Assembly: GCA_030041475.1 (NCBI GenBank)
Contig: JASHNU010000013.1
Coordinates: forward strand, 1 to 37,258
Direction: 5' to 3'
Length of the DNA: 37,258 bases
From: Candidatus Sulfotelmatobacter sp.
Lineage (GTDB): Bacteria > Acidobacteriota > Terriglobia > Terriglobales > Acidobacteriaceae
A model generated the notes under the pieces. It worked only from the letters and a program-made list of their open reading frames with translations, was not told the origin of the DNA and did not search any database. Within the stretch, counting starts at the first letter, position 1, and the number at the start of each line of letters is the position of its first letter. Of this stretch, positions 23,755 through 33,191 are shown piece by piece. A program made the position numbers and the translations under genes.

Positions 23755-25128
23755 GTGCGCGCGCCAGTTTATAATTCGGCCATCCCACAGCTTATTTTGA
23801 ACACGGTGAACCGCGCGACCCGGTTGGCACTACTGGGAATTTTTCCACTATTCTTCCTCCTGATCGCGGTCGTGCTCGGGCTGGTGATGGCCGCATCAGC
23901 CACCGACTGGAGCGGCCCCGAGGAGCAACTCGCGCGCAAAATCGCGGCGGCGACCGGACCGGGCGCGGTTGCGGTTACGGTGGGGAATCGCTCTTCGCTC
24001 GGAAGGCGCGATCAGGAAGTCATTCAGAATGGCCTGCTCTCCGCGCTGGAAAGGCTGGGAGTCCGTTTTGTGCCGGCAGAACAAGCGGCGGCAACGGTCA
24101 TCATCTCGCTCTCGGAAAATGCGGCGTCGTATGTGTGGGTGGCCCAGATTCACCAGGGGACGGGTGAAGGCGCAGTGGTCATGGTTTCGGCGGCGCGGCC
24201 GGAAGGCTCAGTGGCCGCCCGCGATTCCATGCCGCTCACCCTGAACAGGATCCTGCTGTGGTCGCAGGAGGATCCCATTCTTGACGTTGCGGTGCTGCAA
24301 GAGAGCCCCGCGCCGACTCACATCGCGGTTCTTGATCCGGACAAAATCTCTCTCTACCGTATGCAGTCGGGGAAGTGGCAGCAGGAGCAGGTGCTGCCGA
24401 TTGTTCATGCCAGGCCGTGGCCGCGGGATCCGCGCGGACGCCTCATTTCCTCGCGCGATCACCTCTTCGACGTTTTTCTTCCGGGTGTGATCTGCCGCAG
24501 CGCGGCAACTTTGCCCCTGACGCTCAATTGTCACGAGAGTGACGATCCTTGGCCTCTGACCGGCGGAATGCAAAACGGAGTGGCTTCATCCGCCTTTCCC
24601 GGCGGCGGGTCTTCTTCTGTTCCCGCTGGCGCAGACGCCTCTGGCGCAAGCCGGCCTCCGATGAAAGGCTTCTTCGCCCCGACGCGCAACTTTTTCACCG
24701 GTGCGCTGACTCCTGCCATCGGCAAGTTCACCACCGCGCCGAAGTTTTATTCCGCCGCGCCGCTGCCGCGCGACAAGTACACGCTTTGGCTTTTCGCCTC
24801 GACTGATGACCAGGTGCACCTGATCGACGGCGTCAGCGACCAGACCGCGAAACTCGGATGGGGCAGCGATTTGACCAGCGTGAAAACTTCATGCGGCGCG
24901 GGCTGGCAGGTGTTGGCTACGGCCCCCGCGAATGACGTCGGAGATTTCGTGCGGGCCTATGAATTTCCCGATCGCGATCCCGTCGCAGTCAGCGCCGCCC
25001 TTGAGTTCGCCGGTCCGGTCACGGCGCTATGGACGGAATCGAGGAGCGACTCGGCGGTCGTCGTATCAAGATCTCTAGAGACAGGGAGCTATGAAGCTTT
25101 TCGTTTGGCGTTGTCTTGCAGCCAGTAG
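23755..25128 (+). CDS. Membrane-anchored protein of unknown function
   Basis: GTG at 23755 follows AGGAGG at 8 nt; the protein has 457 residues. One hydrophobic helix (about 24-48) is followed by an outer part with no family I know. GPGAVAVTVGNRSSLGRRD and ERLGVRFVPAEQAAATVIISLSE resemble the N-terminal module of some acidobacterial exported proteins. The later half has repeated blade-like strands and a low-complexity Gly/Ser/Ala linker (around residues 280-305). Its last 38 bp overlap the next gene, so it is the first gene of the sensor operon. It may shape ligand access for the solute-binding protein; this is inference only. Confidence 0.65.
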   Translation: MRAPVYNSAIPQLILNTVNRATRLALLGIFPLFFLLIAVVLGLVMAASATDWSGPEEQLARKIAAATGPGAVAVTVGNRSSLGRRDQEVIQNGLLSALERLGVRFVPAEQAAATVIISLSENAASYVWVAQIHQGTGEGAVVMVSAARPEGSVAARDSMPLTLNRILLWSQEDPILDVAVLQESPAPTHIAVLDPDKISLYRMQSGKWQQEQVLPIVHARPWPRDPRGRLISSRDHLFDVFLPGVICRSAATLPLTLNCHESDDPWPLTGGMQNGVASSAFPGGGSSSVPAGADASGASRPPMKGFFAPTRNFFTGALTPAIGKFTTAPKFYSAAPLPRDKYTLWLFASTDDQVHLIDGVSDQTAKLGWGSDLTSVKTSCGAGWQVLATAPANDVGDFVRAYEFPDRDPVAVSAALEFAGPVTALWTESRSDSAVVVSRSLETGSYEAFRLALSCSQ

Positions 25129-26476
25129 CCTGCTGATTGCAGCGCTAGCGGCCACCGCGGAGACGCGGCCGCAGTACGGAAGCACGCTGCGTGTGGCAAT
25201 GCACGCGACGCCGACGTCTCTCGATCCGGCGGATGCGACACAACCGGATTCGTTTGCGCGGCGCAGCCTCACGATGCTGACGTTCGACACTCTGGTGACA
25301 ATCGATGAGAACGGGCGTCTGACGTCTTCATTGGCGACATCGTGCCAGGCGACGGAGGGGAATCAGCACTGGCAGATTCGACTACGGCACGGAGTGAAGT
25401 TTCACGACGGCACGCCGCTGACGGCCGAGGCCGTGGTAGCTTCGCTACGCGCGGCGAATCCATCGTGGAAAGTCTCGGCGGATGGCGACTCGGTCATCAT
25501 TGAATTGGAGAGCGCTGATCCGGAATTGCCGGCGGAGCTTGCTCTGCCACGCAATGCGATTGTGAAGAGGATTAACGGCGGCCAGGCCAGCGGAACTGGC
25601 CCGTTTCACGTCTCGGACTGGCAGCCGGGAAAGAAACTAATTTTGGCCGCCGAAGAAATGTACTGGCGCGGACGACCGTTTTTCGACGTCATCGAAATTG
25701 AAATGGGCAAGAGCGAGCGCGACCAAATGATAGCCCTTGAGTCGGGCCGCGCGGATCTGGTCGAGCTGGGAGCAGAACAAGTGCATCGCGTTTCGCTGGA
25801 GGGACGACGGCTGGCGAGTTCATCTCCAGTGGAGTTGCTTGCCTTGGTATTCGCCCGCGAGGTGCAGTCGCCTGACGAAAGGTTACTCCGCGATGCGCTT
25901 GCACTCAGCCTGGATCGAGGATCGATCCGCAGTGTGCTGCTGCAGGGCGCGGGGCAGCCGGCAGGCGGCTTGCTTCCCACCTGGATCAGCGGGTATGAAT
26001 TTGTCTTTCCGGTTGAAGCCGATCTGCCACAGGCCCGTCGCGAGCGCGAACAAGCGCAGAACGCTGCCGCTTGGACCCTCGGCTACGACAGCAATGACTC
26101 GCTGGCTCGATTGATTGCGGAGCGCATCACGTTGAACGCAAAGGACGCAGGGCTATCGCTGCGGCTTACTCCAGCCGCGACCTCCGATGTGCGGCTCATG
26201 CGAATTGCGCTTACCTCTGTCGATCCGTGGATTGCGCTGGCGAACGTTGCCGGCGCAATGGGGGTTGCGGTGACGAACCGGGGCGGATCTGTCCAAGGTG
26301 GATCGATCGAAGATCTATACGCGGCAGAACAGGCCGTATTGGCTACGCAACGCGTCATTCCCCTGGTTCATCTACCGGCGTCATACGCGGCTTCACCTTC
26401 GTTAAAGAACTGGACCGTGCGTCCGGATGGAAGCTTGAACCTCGCCGACGCCTGGATAGGGAGCGGCAAGCCATGA
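25091..26476 (+). CDS. Orphan family-5 extracellular solute-binding protein
   Basis: A 461-residue protein with a signal peptide (1-24) and the SBP_bac_5 entry motif YGSTLRVAMHATPTSLDPA, then FDTLVTIDENGRLTSSLATS and HWQIRLRHGVKFHDGTPLTAEAVVASL. This fold binds oligopeptides or other ligands for ABC import. Here no permease or ATPase genes are near; instead its stop overlaps the start of a histidine kinase (ATGA). It is shorter than most family-5 proteins (about 520-550), so part of the C-terminal lobe is reduced. A sensory role upstream of the kinase is an inference. The start has GGGAG at 6 nt. Confidence 0.85.
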   Translation: MKLFVWRCLAASSLLIAALAATAETRPQYGSTLRVAMHATPTSLDPADATQPDSFARRSLTMLTFDTLVTIDENGRLTSSLATSCQATEGNQHWQIRLRHGVKFHDGTPLTAEAVVASLRAANPSWKVSADGDSVIIELESADPELPAELALPRNAIVKRINGGQASGTGPFHVSDWQPGKKLILAAEEMYWRGRPFFDVIEIEMGKSERDQMIALESGRADLVELGAEQVHRVSLEGRRLASSSPVELLALVFAREVQSPDERLLRDALALSLDRGSIRSVLLQGAGQPAGGLLPTWISGYEFVFPVEADLPQARREREQAQNAAAWTLGYDSNDSLARLIAERITLNAKDAGLSLRLTPAATSDVRLMRIALTSVDPWIALANVAGAMGVAVTNRGGSVQGGSIEDLYAAEQAVLATQRVIPLVHLPASYAASPSLKNWTVRPDGSLNLADAWIGSGKP

Positions 26477-28353
26477 TCCGGCGCAAGCTGCTGGCGGTGT
26501 TTGCGCTGACGATCTGCATTTCGGTCGCCACAGTCGCCGGACTCGTGCTGGCGCTGACCCGAGGCGCCTTCGAGAAAAACGAGGATGCACGAACCGCGGC
26601 CTTGCTGGCCCAATTTCAGCGTGAGTTCAATCGGCAAGGTGACGAAATCGTGCGGCGCCTGCAGCCCATCGCTGCTTCAGAACAAGCGACTCGCATGGCA
26701 ACGGCGCTGGATCGCTCGCCGTCGGACGCTGCCGGGTACTTTGATCTCGCACGCTCCTTGGCGGAGAATTATCAACTCGACTTCCTCGAATTTGTTGATG
26801 GCCGCGGAATCATCATTTCGTCGGCGCAATCGCCGGCAAAATTCGGGTATCCCGAGAATGCCTTTGACAATCTGGCAACGGCAGACCAGCAGCAGGCGTT
26901 TCTGAAGCGCGAAGAAATACAGGACTCGACTGCGCTCGGTCTGTTCGCGGTTCGCTCCGTCGGGTCTGCCGATCGCAAGGTCTATGCCATCGGAGGACGA
27001 AGGCTGGACAGGAATTTTCTCTCCGCGCTCGATCTGCCGGCAGACATGCGCGCGCTGATTTACCAGAATCGCGGCGATCAATTCATGGCAGACTCGCTAC
27101 TGGATCCGTCTGCGGGTAAGGCCACGGACGCAGCACATCCCCCCGAAAAGTTCGCTCCACTCATTGACGCCGTGCTGCGATACAAGCAGGAAATGACGGG
27201 AGTCATTCAGTGGTCTTCGAACCGCGCGGAAGACGAGATCTTTCACGCGATTCCGTTACACGGCTTTGCAAAGTCCGGTCAAGAGACCGATGGTCAAAAC
27301 AAGGATGGGCCCCTGCTAGGCATTCTGTTAATCGGCCACTCGCGACAGTCGTACGTGGAGTTGAAGTCGCGCATCGGAGCATCGGCTCTGCTGGTGGGCG
27401 GTGGCGGAATTGTGCTGGCGATTCTGTTCAGCAGTTGGGTCGCGGCGCGTGTAACGCGTCCGGTGGAGCAGTTGGCCCGTGCCGCACAGGAAGTAGCCGA
27501 GGGAAAGTGGGACACGCGGGTTGAAGCGCGGGGGAATGACGAACTCTCGCAGCTTGCCGAGTCGTTTAATCGCATGACCACCGAACTGCTCGAACAGAAA
27601 GAGCGCCTGGTGCAGGCCGAGCGCGTCGCGGCCTGGCGCGAACTGGCGCGGCGCTTGGCGCACGAATTGAAAAATCCGCTCTTTCCCCTTCAGCTCACAG
27701 TGGAAAACCTGATGCGGGCCCGCACGCAAAGTCCCCAGCAATTCGACGAAATGTTCCACGAAAGTTCGCGCACATTGCTGGCAGAGATTGCGAACCTGAA
27801 GGCGATTATCGGCCGCTTCAGCGAGTTCTCGAAGATGCCGCACCCGCGGCTACAACCTGTGAAACTCAATGATCTGCTGGGCGGCGTGGCGAAGTTGTAC
27901 CAAGCACAGTTCGAAGCGCGTGGGCGTCCCCCGATCGCGTGCAAACTCGAACTCGCTGAGCACCTTGACCCGATCATGGCCGATCCGGAATTATTGCATC
28001 GCGCGATCTCGAACCTTGTGTTGAATGCCATGGACGCGATGCTGAACGGCGGAACAGTCACACTGCGCAGCAGAAGCGACTATTCGAAAGCGATTATCGA
28101 AGTCACCGATACAGGCTCAGGCCTCACGCGCGCAGAGTGCGAACGCATCTTTACGCCCTACTACACGAGCAAACAGCATGGCACGGGCCTTGGACTGCCG
28201 ATTGTGCAGTCAGTCGTGAGCGATCATGGAGGCCGAATCACCGTGCAGAGCCAACCCGGACAAGGGACAACGTTTGTGATCGAATTGCCGCGAAATATTG
28301 AGCCACAGAGCCAGAGCGCGACCGTAGTCGGCGGCGCGCAAAACGGATCGTAA
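26473..28353 (+). CDS. NtrY-like sensor histidine kinase
   Basis: The start is the ATG of the ATGA overlap with the solute-binding protein; the open frame extends farther upstream but is coding there in another frame. The protein has 626 residues. TM1 is at 6-28, and an extracytoplasmic region (30-300) is without a domain I can name, though VYAIGGRRLDRNFL resembles Cache-type sensors. TM2 is at 302-325, HAMP at 322-375, and the H-box RRLAHELKNPLFP carries H397. The ATPase region has N518 (NLVLNAMDAM), the G1 box DTGSGL (546-551) and HGTGLGLPIV. It should phosphorylate the NtrC-like regulator encoded 16 bp downstream. Confidence 0.9.
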   Translation: MIRRKLLAVFALTICISVATVAGLVLALTRGAFEKNEDARTAALLAQFQREFNRQGDEIVRRLQPIAASEQATRMATALDRSPSDAAGYFDLARSLAENYQLDFLEFVDGRGIIISSAQSPAKFGYPENAFDNLATADQQQAFLKREEIQDSTALGLFAVRSVGSADRKVYAIGGRRLDRNFLSALDLPADMRALIYQNRGDQFMADSLLDPSAGKATDAAHPPEKFAPLIDAVLRYKQEMTGVIQWSSNRAEDEIFHAIPLHGFAKSGQETDGQNKDGPLLGILLIGHSRQSYVELKSRIGASALLVGGGGIVLAILFSSWVAARVTRPVEQLARAAQEVAEGKWDTRVEARGNDELSQLAESFNRMTTELLEQKERLVQAERVAAWRELARRLAHELKNPLFPLQLTVENLMRARTQSPQQFDEMFHESSRTLLAEIANLKAIIGRFSEFSKMPHPRLQPVKLNDLLGGVAKLYQAQFEARGRPPIACKLELAEHLDPIMADPELLHRAISNLVLNAMDAMLNGGTVTLRSRSDYSKAIIEVTDTGSGLTRAECERIFTPYYTSKQHGTGLGLPIVQSVVSDHGGRITVQSQPGQGTTFVIELPRNIEPQSQSATVVGGAQNGS

Positions 28354-28369
28354 TAAAGGAGGAGGACGT

Positions 28370-29752
28370 TTGCCATCCAGGGCACATCTGCTCGTGGTGG
28401 ATGATGAAGCGAATACGCTGGCATCGCTGTCACGCGCCTTTCGCCTGGCCGGCCACGAAGCTACGGTGTGCGATAACGCGGTAAAGGCCTTGGAATTGGC
28501 GAAGGCACAGAAATTCGATCTGATCTTTTCCGACGTGGTGATGCCGGGCAAGGACGGACTCACGCTGCTCGAGGATCTGAAGCAGCAAGGGGTCGCGGCG
28601 CCCGTGGTCATGATGTCAGGACAGGCGCACATCGAAATGGCCGTGCGCGCAACCCGACTCGGCGCGCTCGACTTCCTCGAAAAACCGATTTCTACAGACA
28701 AGCTGCTGCTCACGGTAGAGAACGCGCTCAAGCTACAGCGCCTCGAGAGCGAGAACCGGCAACTACGCCAACGGCTCGGCAAGCATGAGATCGTCTGGCA
28801 CGGCGAAGCCATGCGCAGAGTCATGGCGCAACTGGAGCGCGTCGCAGCCAGCGAGACGCGGGTGTGCATCCTCGGTGAAACGGGCACTGGCAAGGAGTTG
28901 GTGGCGCGAACTATTCATGAACGAAGCGCGCGCGCAGCCGGGCCCTTCGTGACCCTGAATTGCGCAGCCGTCCCTGCGGAGTTGATCGAGTCGGAACTTT
29001 TCGGACATGAAAAGGGCTCGTTCACTGGAGCGTCCGGACGCCACATCGGAAAATTCGAGCAAGCCGATCGGGGAACAATTTTTCTCGATGAGATCGGCGA
29101 CATGCCGCTGAACATGCAGGCCAAACTGCTGCGTGTGCTGGAAGAAGGCGAAGTCGAACGCGTCGGCGGCGACAAGCCGGTTGCCGTTGAGGTGCGCGTA
29201 ATCGTCGCCACCCACCGGGATCTCGAGGCGCGCGTTCGCGAAGAAAAATTTCGCCAGGATCTGTTTCACCGCATCTACGTTTTTCCTCTTTTGCTCCCCC
29301 CTTTGCGCGAACGACGCGACGACATTCCTGCGCTGGTAGAACATTTCGCGGCACAGGTGTGCGCCCAGAACGGATGGAAGGCCGTCCCCTTCACCGCAGA
29401 CGCGATAAGCGCATTAAAGTTGCACTCGTGGCCAGGCAACGTTCGCGAATTGCGCAACATGGTGGAGCGGCTCATGCTGCTTGCAATTGATGGTGAGGTC
29501 GACATAACGACGGTTCAACTCGCCTTACCGAAAGCAATCTCCGGAACGCCAGATTCGGTTACGATCGGGACCGGCGCGCTTGCCAACCGCGTGCAGTCAT
29601 TCGAGCGGGAAGTGATTCTTGCCGAGCTGAAGCGCAGCCACCACAACATGAGTCTGGCGGCGAAGGCTCTAGGGCTGGAGCGCAGTCATCTGTATAAGAA
29701 AGCCGAGCAGCTCGGAATTGATCTGCGCGCCTTGCGCCGCGAGCATGAGTGA
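28370..29752 (+). CDS. NtrC-type sigma-54-dependent response regulator
   Basis: A 460-residue protein starting at a TTG with a very strong SD (GGAGGAGG). It has a receiver domain with D11, D12, phospho-acceptor D55 and K105. An AAA+ domain carries Walker A GETGTGKE (169-176), GSFTGA (216-221, the sigma-54 contact loop) and Walker B GTIFLDE. A Fis-type helix-turn-helix closes the protein (NMSLAAKALGLERSHLYKKA). It would activate a sigma-54 promoter when phosphorylated by the upstream kinase. No clear -24/-12 element was identified in this window by eye, so its target is unknown. Confidence 0.93.
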   Translation: MPSRAHLLVVDDEANTLASLSRAFRLAGHEATVCDNAVKALELAKAQKFDLIFSDVVMPGKDGLTLLEDLKQQGVAAPVVMMSGQAHIEMAVRATRLGALDFLEKPISTDKLLLTVENALKLQRLESENRQLRQRLGKHEIVWHGEAMRRVMAQLERVAASETRVCILGETGTGKELVARTIHERSARAAGPFVTLNCAAVPAELIESELFGHEKGSFTGASGRHIGKFEQADRGTIFLDEIGDMPLNMQAKLLRVLEEGEVERVGGDKPVAVEVRVIVATHRDLEARVREEKFRQDLFHRIYVFPLLLPPLRERRDDIPALVEHFAAQVCAQNGWKAVPFTADAISALKLHSWPGNVRELRNMVERLMLLAIDGEVDITTVQLALPKAISGTPDSVTIGTGALANRVQSFEREVILAELKRSHHNMSLAAKALGLERSHLYKKAEQLGIDLRALRREHE

Positions 29753-29758
29753 CCTCCG

Positions 29759-31837
29759 GTGAGCGCGCGGCTACAAAACGGGAAATCGCGTTTGACGAAC
29801 ACAATTTCCATACTTGTCTTTTTTTTCATTTTTCCTTCGTCTTTGCTTGCCGGCGAGCCGCCCTCCCCTCCGATTTATGGAGTGCTCATGGAGCAGGCGT
29901 GGATTCCCATGAAAGATGGCGTGCGTCTCGCTGCGACGTTGTATATGCCGAGGGGCGCAAAGCCGGAGGAAAAATTTCCCGCACTGCTCGAATACCTGCC
30001 CTATCGCAAAGATGACGGCACGGCTGCAGGCGACTATCCCCGGCACACCTATTTTGCCCGGCGCGGCTACGTCAGTGTTCGCGTCGACATCCGCGGTTTC
30101 GGCGCGAGCGAGGGGGTTCCGCCAGAACGCGAATATTCCGAGCAGGAGCAGGTCGATGGCGAACAGGTCATCGCGTGGCTGGCGCATCAGCCCTGGTCAA
30201 ACGGGAACGTCGGCATGTTCGGTATTTCCTGGGGCGGATTTAACGCAATCCAAATGGCCATGCGGCATGCGCCGGGCCTGAAGGCAATCATCGCGATCCA
30301 TGCCACATCCGAACTGTTTCACGATGACGTTCACTACGTCGACGGTATCGCCCACATTGATGAATTCGAATTGAACATGGACATGGCTGAGGGATGGGTT
30401 GGCGCTCCAGATTATTCACTGGACGAGAAAACTCTCGGGCCTCGTTTCAACTCGCCACCCTGGTCGCTGCTTTACTTGAAGCATCAGCACGACGGACCGT
30501 TCTGGCGCGATCGCGTCCGCCCGCTGAGTGAAGTCACAACTCCAACTTTTCTGATCGGCGGTCTGCAGGACGGCTATCGCGACAACGTTCCCGACATGCT
30601 GATGCAGTCGAAGGCGCCGATCAAAGCGATCGTGGGCCCGTGGAATCACTCCTTTCCGAACGACCCCGACTTCGGGCCGCGAGTCGAATGGCGCGATCAA
30701 GCGGTGCGCTGGTTCGATTACTGGCTCAAAGGACGCGACACTGTTGTGCTGCAGGATCCGCGCCTCATCATTTACATGCAGCACTGGCGCCCACCCGATC
30801 CGAATCTTCCAGAGGTGCCCGGGGAATGGCGCCGCGAGGACGCATGGCCGCCGAAAGAAGCAAAGAATGTAACGCTCTTCCTGCAACCGAACCACACTCT
30901 CGACAACTCTGCCCCGCCTGTGAGCCGGCATCAGCTGAAATATGTTCCCACCGCCGGCGTCGAGGCCGGCTTCTGGTGGGGAGAATTGTTGAGCGATGTG
31001 CGGCCAGTGGATGCGTTCAGCCTCGTCTATGATTCGGCGCCGCTCGAGAACGAACTGGCAATTCTCGGGCGTCCGAAGGCTCTTCTGCAGGTTTCGGCCA
31101 CAGCGCCTCTCGCGAACTGGTTTGCGCGCCTTTCCGATGTCGCCCCCGACGGTACGGTCACGCAGATTACAGGCGCAGGAATCAATGGAGCGCAACGCGA
31201 ATCGATGAGCGAGCCAAGCGACCTGGAACCGGGAAAAATCTATCCGTTAGACATCGAGATGCACCTGACCTCGTGGGTCTTTCCCAAGGGCCATCGCATT
31301 CGCATCGCGGTCTCGAATGCCTTGTGGCCGATGATGCTCCCCACACCGTATGCCATGACGACGTCGCTCGATCTGGGCGGCAGCAGCGGTTCGCGCCTCA
31401 TGCTGCCCGTGGTTCCTGTGAAGGGCGAACCCGCGCCGGAGTTTTCTCCCCCGCAACCTTCTGAAGAGCGAAATGACATCAAGAGCGAAGGCTTTCCCTG
31501 GCCCGGCGAATGGACGGTCGAGCGCGACGAAGCCCGCCAGAAAACCACGGTGCATTGGAAGGGTAAGGATGGATACGAGTTTCCGTGGGGCACAGAAAAT
31601 GATTTCGAGAGTCTCGCCTATGAGGGCGACGACGCGCATCCGGAGATTTGCTCGGTAAGTGGCGAAGCCCAGAGCATCTTCGCCCTGAAGGGCCGCACGC
31701 TCACATGGCGAGGTCATCTTTTGGTGACAACCGATCAGAAGAATTTTTACTACACGTATACGCGCGAACTGCTCAAGAACAGCCAGGTGCTCAAATCCAA
31801 AACTTGGCGGGAGACGATTCCGCGCGACCATCAGTGA
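29759..31837 (+). CDS. Secreted CocE/NonD family serine hydrolase
   Basis: A 692-residue alpha/beta-hydrolase. A signal-like segment (about 12-32) leads into the X-Pro dipeptidyl-peptidase (S15)/CocE domain with RVDIRGFGASEG, nucleophile S157 in GISWGGF, LIGGLQDGYRD (Asp) and GPWNHSFPND (His). The C-terminal jelly-roll is typical (YPLDIEMHLTSWVFPKGHRIRIAVS). It cleaves esters or peptides outside the cytoplasm; the substrate is unknown. GTG at 29759 lies 6 bp after the regulator stop without a good SD; TTG at 29792 also fits the signal peptide. It may be a member of the sensor operon or its output. Confidence 0.9.
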   Translation: MSARLQNGKSRLTNTISILVFFFIFPSSLLAGEPPSPPIYGVLMEQAWIPMKDGVRLAATLYMPRGAKPEEKFPALLEYLPYRKDDGTAAGDYPRHTYFARRGYVSVRVDIRGFGASEGVPPEREYSEQEQVDGEQVIAWLAHQPWSNGNVGMFGISWGGFNAIQMAMRHAPGLKAIIAIHATSELFHDDVHYVDGIAHIDEFELNMDMAEGWVGAPDYSLDEKTLGPRFNSPPWSLLYLKHQHDGPFWRDRVRPLSEVTTPTFLIGGLQDGYRDNVPDMLMQSKAPIKAIVGPWNHSFPNDPDFGPRVEWRDQAVRWFDYWLKGRDTVVLQDPRLIIYMQHWRPPDPNLPEVPGEWRREDAWPPKEAKNVTLFLQPNHTLDNSAPPVSRHQLKYVPTAGVEAGFWWGELLSDVRPVDAFSLVYDSAPLENELAILGRPKALLQVSATAPLANWFARLSDVAPDGTVTQITGAGINGAQRESMSEPSDLEPGKIYPLDIEMHLTSWVFPKGHRIRIAVSNALWPMMLPTPYAMTTSLDLGGSSGSRLMLPVVPVKGEPAPEFSPPQPSEERNDIKSEGFPWPGEWTVERDEARQKTTVHWKGKDGYEFPWGTENDFESLAYEGDDAHPEICSVSGEAQSIFALKGRTLTWRGHLLVTTDQKNFYYTYTRELLKNSQVLKSKTWRETIPRDHQ

Positions 31838-31868
31838 AGGTTGCAGCCAGGGATGACTGGCAAACTGC

Positions 31869-31889
31869 CGGCGCATTAAGAAGGCGCCG
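31869..31889. terminator. Hairpin between convergent genes
   Basis: CGGCGC (31869-31874) pairs with GCGCCG (31884-31889) over a 9-nt loop. It is 32 nt after the CocE stop on the plus strand and ends at the stop of the amidohydrolase remnant on the minus strand. A weakly U-rich stretch (TCACTCCTGCTT) follows on the plus strand. Confidence 0.35.
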
Positions 31890-33169
31890 TCACTCCTGCT
31901 TGTAGATCTTTCCATCTTTCATCACGAATCGGACTTGCTCCAGAACTTGAATGTTCGCGATCGGATCGCCCGACACGGCAATAATGTCCGCATATTTTCC
32001 CGGCTTGATGGAACCGATCTCACCGGCACGGCCGAGCAGATCCGCCGCAGAACTTGTCGCCGCCTGAATCGCCTGCATCGGCGTCATGCCATAGCGCACC
32101 ATAAACGCAAACTGTTTCGCGCTGGTGCCGTAAGCGCACACACCGGCATCCGTGCCGAACGACATTTTCACGCCAGCCGCGACCGCCTTTCGAAAGTTCT
32201 CGCGCTGAACCTGCCCCAATTGCGCATCATGTCCAGAAAATCCTTGGGAACATTCCCCTTCTTCCCATCCTCCTGGATGCATTCCTCGTCGTAGATGTCC
32301 ATGTCGAGGTACGTACCGCGCTGCTTGGCCAGCGCGATCCCTTCGTCGTCAATCATGGTCGCGTGTTCCACCGAAGCGACGCCGGCGCGGATCACATTCT
32401 TGATTCCCTCCGGAGAATGAGCGTGTGCCTCGACGCGCAAACCAAAATGGCCGGCTTCGTCGACCGCGGCCTGCAGCTCTTCCAACGTGAATTCCTGCGA
32501 CTTGGGATTGCTGCCATGGGTCAGAACTGCCCCACTCGAAAGAACTTTGATGTGGTCCGCTCCGTCATGCGCCAACTGCCGGATCACCTTTCGCACTTCC
32601 CACGGACTGTTCGCCTCACCATAATGGAGGTCCCACGGCAGCTGTATGTCCGGCGCCTGGCCTGTGAGAGCGCCTGCCCCTCCTGCAATCGTGACGTAAG
32701 CACCGGCGACGAACATCCGTGGACCGACAATATCGCCGCGGTTAATAGCGTCACGCAGAGCAATGTCGCCGAGAGCGCGGTAAGTTCCCACGTCGCGCAC
32801 AGTCGTGAATCCGGACTCGAGCATGGCCCGTGCATTCGGCACGGACTCAAGTGCAATCTGCGCTCCCGTCTTCCTGAACTGATTCAGCGGGTCGCCCGAT
32901 CGCGCTCCGTCGGCAAGGTGTGTGTGGCAATCGATCAGGCCGGGGAGAACGGTCATCTGGCTCAGATCGATGATTCGAGCAGTTGCCGGGATGTCGAGTC
33001 CCTTCCCGACTTTTTCGATCTTCGAGTCGCGGATAAGAATGACTTGATCGGCGAGAACGGTTCCCGCGTCCGGATCGACTAGCTTGCCGGCGCGGATCGC
33101 CGTTACCTGCGTCCGTCCGCGATTAGACAGCAGGCAGCAGATTAGGACAAAGAGCAGAGTTCGTTTCAC
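31890..33169 (-). pseudogene. Frameshifted metal-dependent amidohydrolase (imidazolonepropionase-like)
   Basis: Two minus-strand frames together form one secreted amidohydrolase. Frame one (33169 to about 32220) has a signal peptide, the H82-x-H84 metal site in DCHTH, K208 in HIKVLSSG, H249 in EAHAHS and H269 in SVEHA. Frame two (about 32220 to 31890) continues with QVQRENFRKAV, the catalytic Asp in FGTDAGV and the closing GKYADIIAVSGDP. Adding one base near 32218-32222 joins them without loss. The break lies next to a run of four C (32214-32217), so it may be a sequencing or assembly error rather than a real mutation. As written, frame one ends with junk and lacks the Asp, so it would be inactive. 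Confidence 0.8.
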
Positions 33170-33191
33170 GATGAAATTCGCCGGATCGCCA

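Noticed and set aside
26227-26472. Upstream extension of the histidine kinase frame
   Set aside because: This part codes for the solute-binding protein in another frame; the ATGA overlap with TM1 right after it gives a better start.
32363-33082. 239-codon plus-strand open frame
   Set aside because: It is antisense to the amidohydrolase remnant, whose metal ligands are intact.
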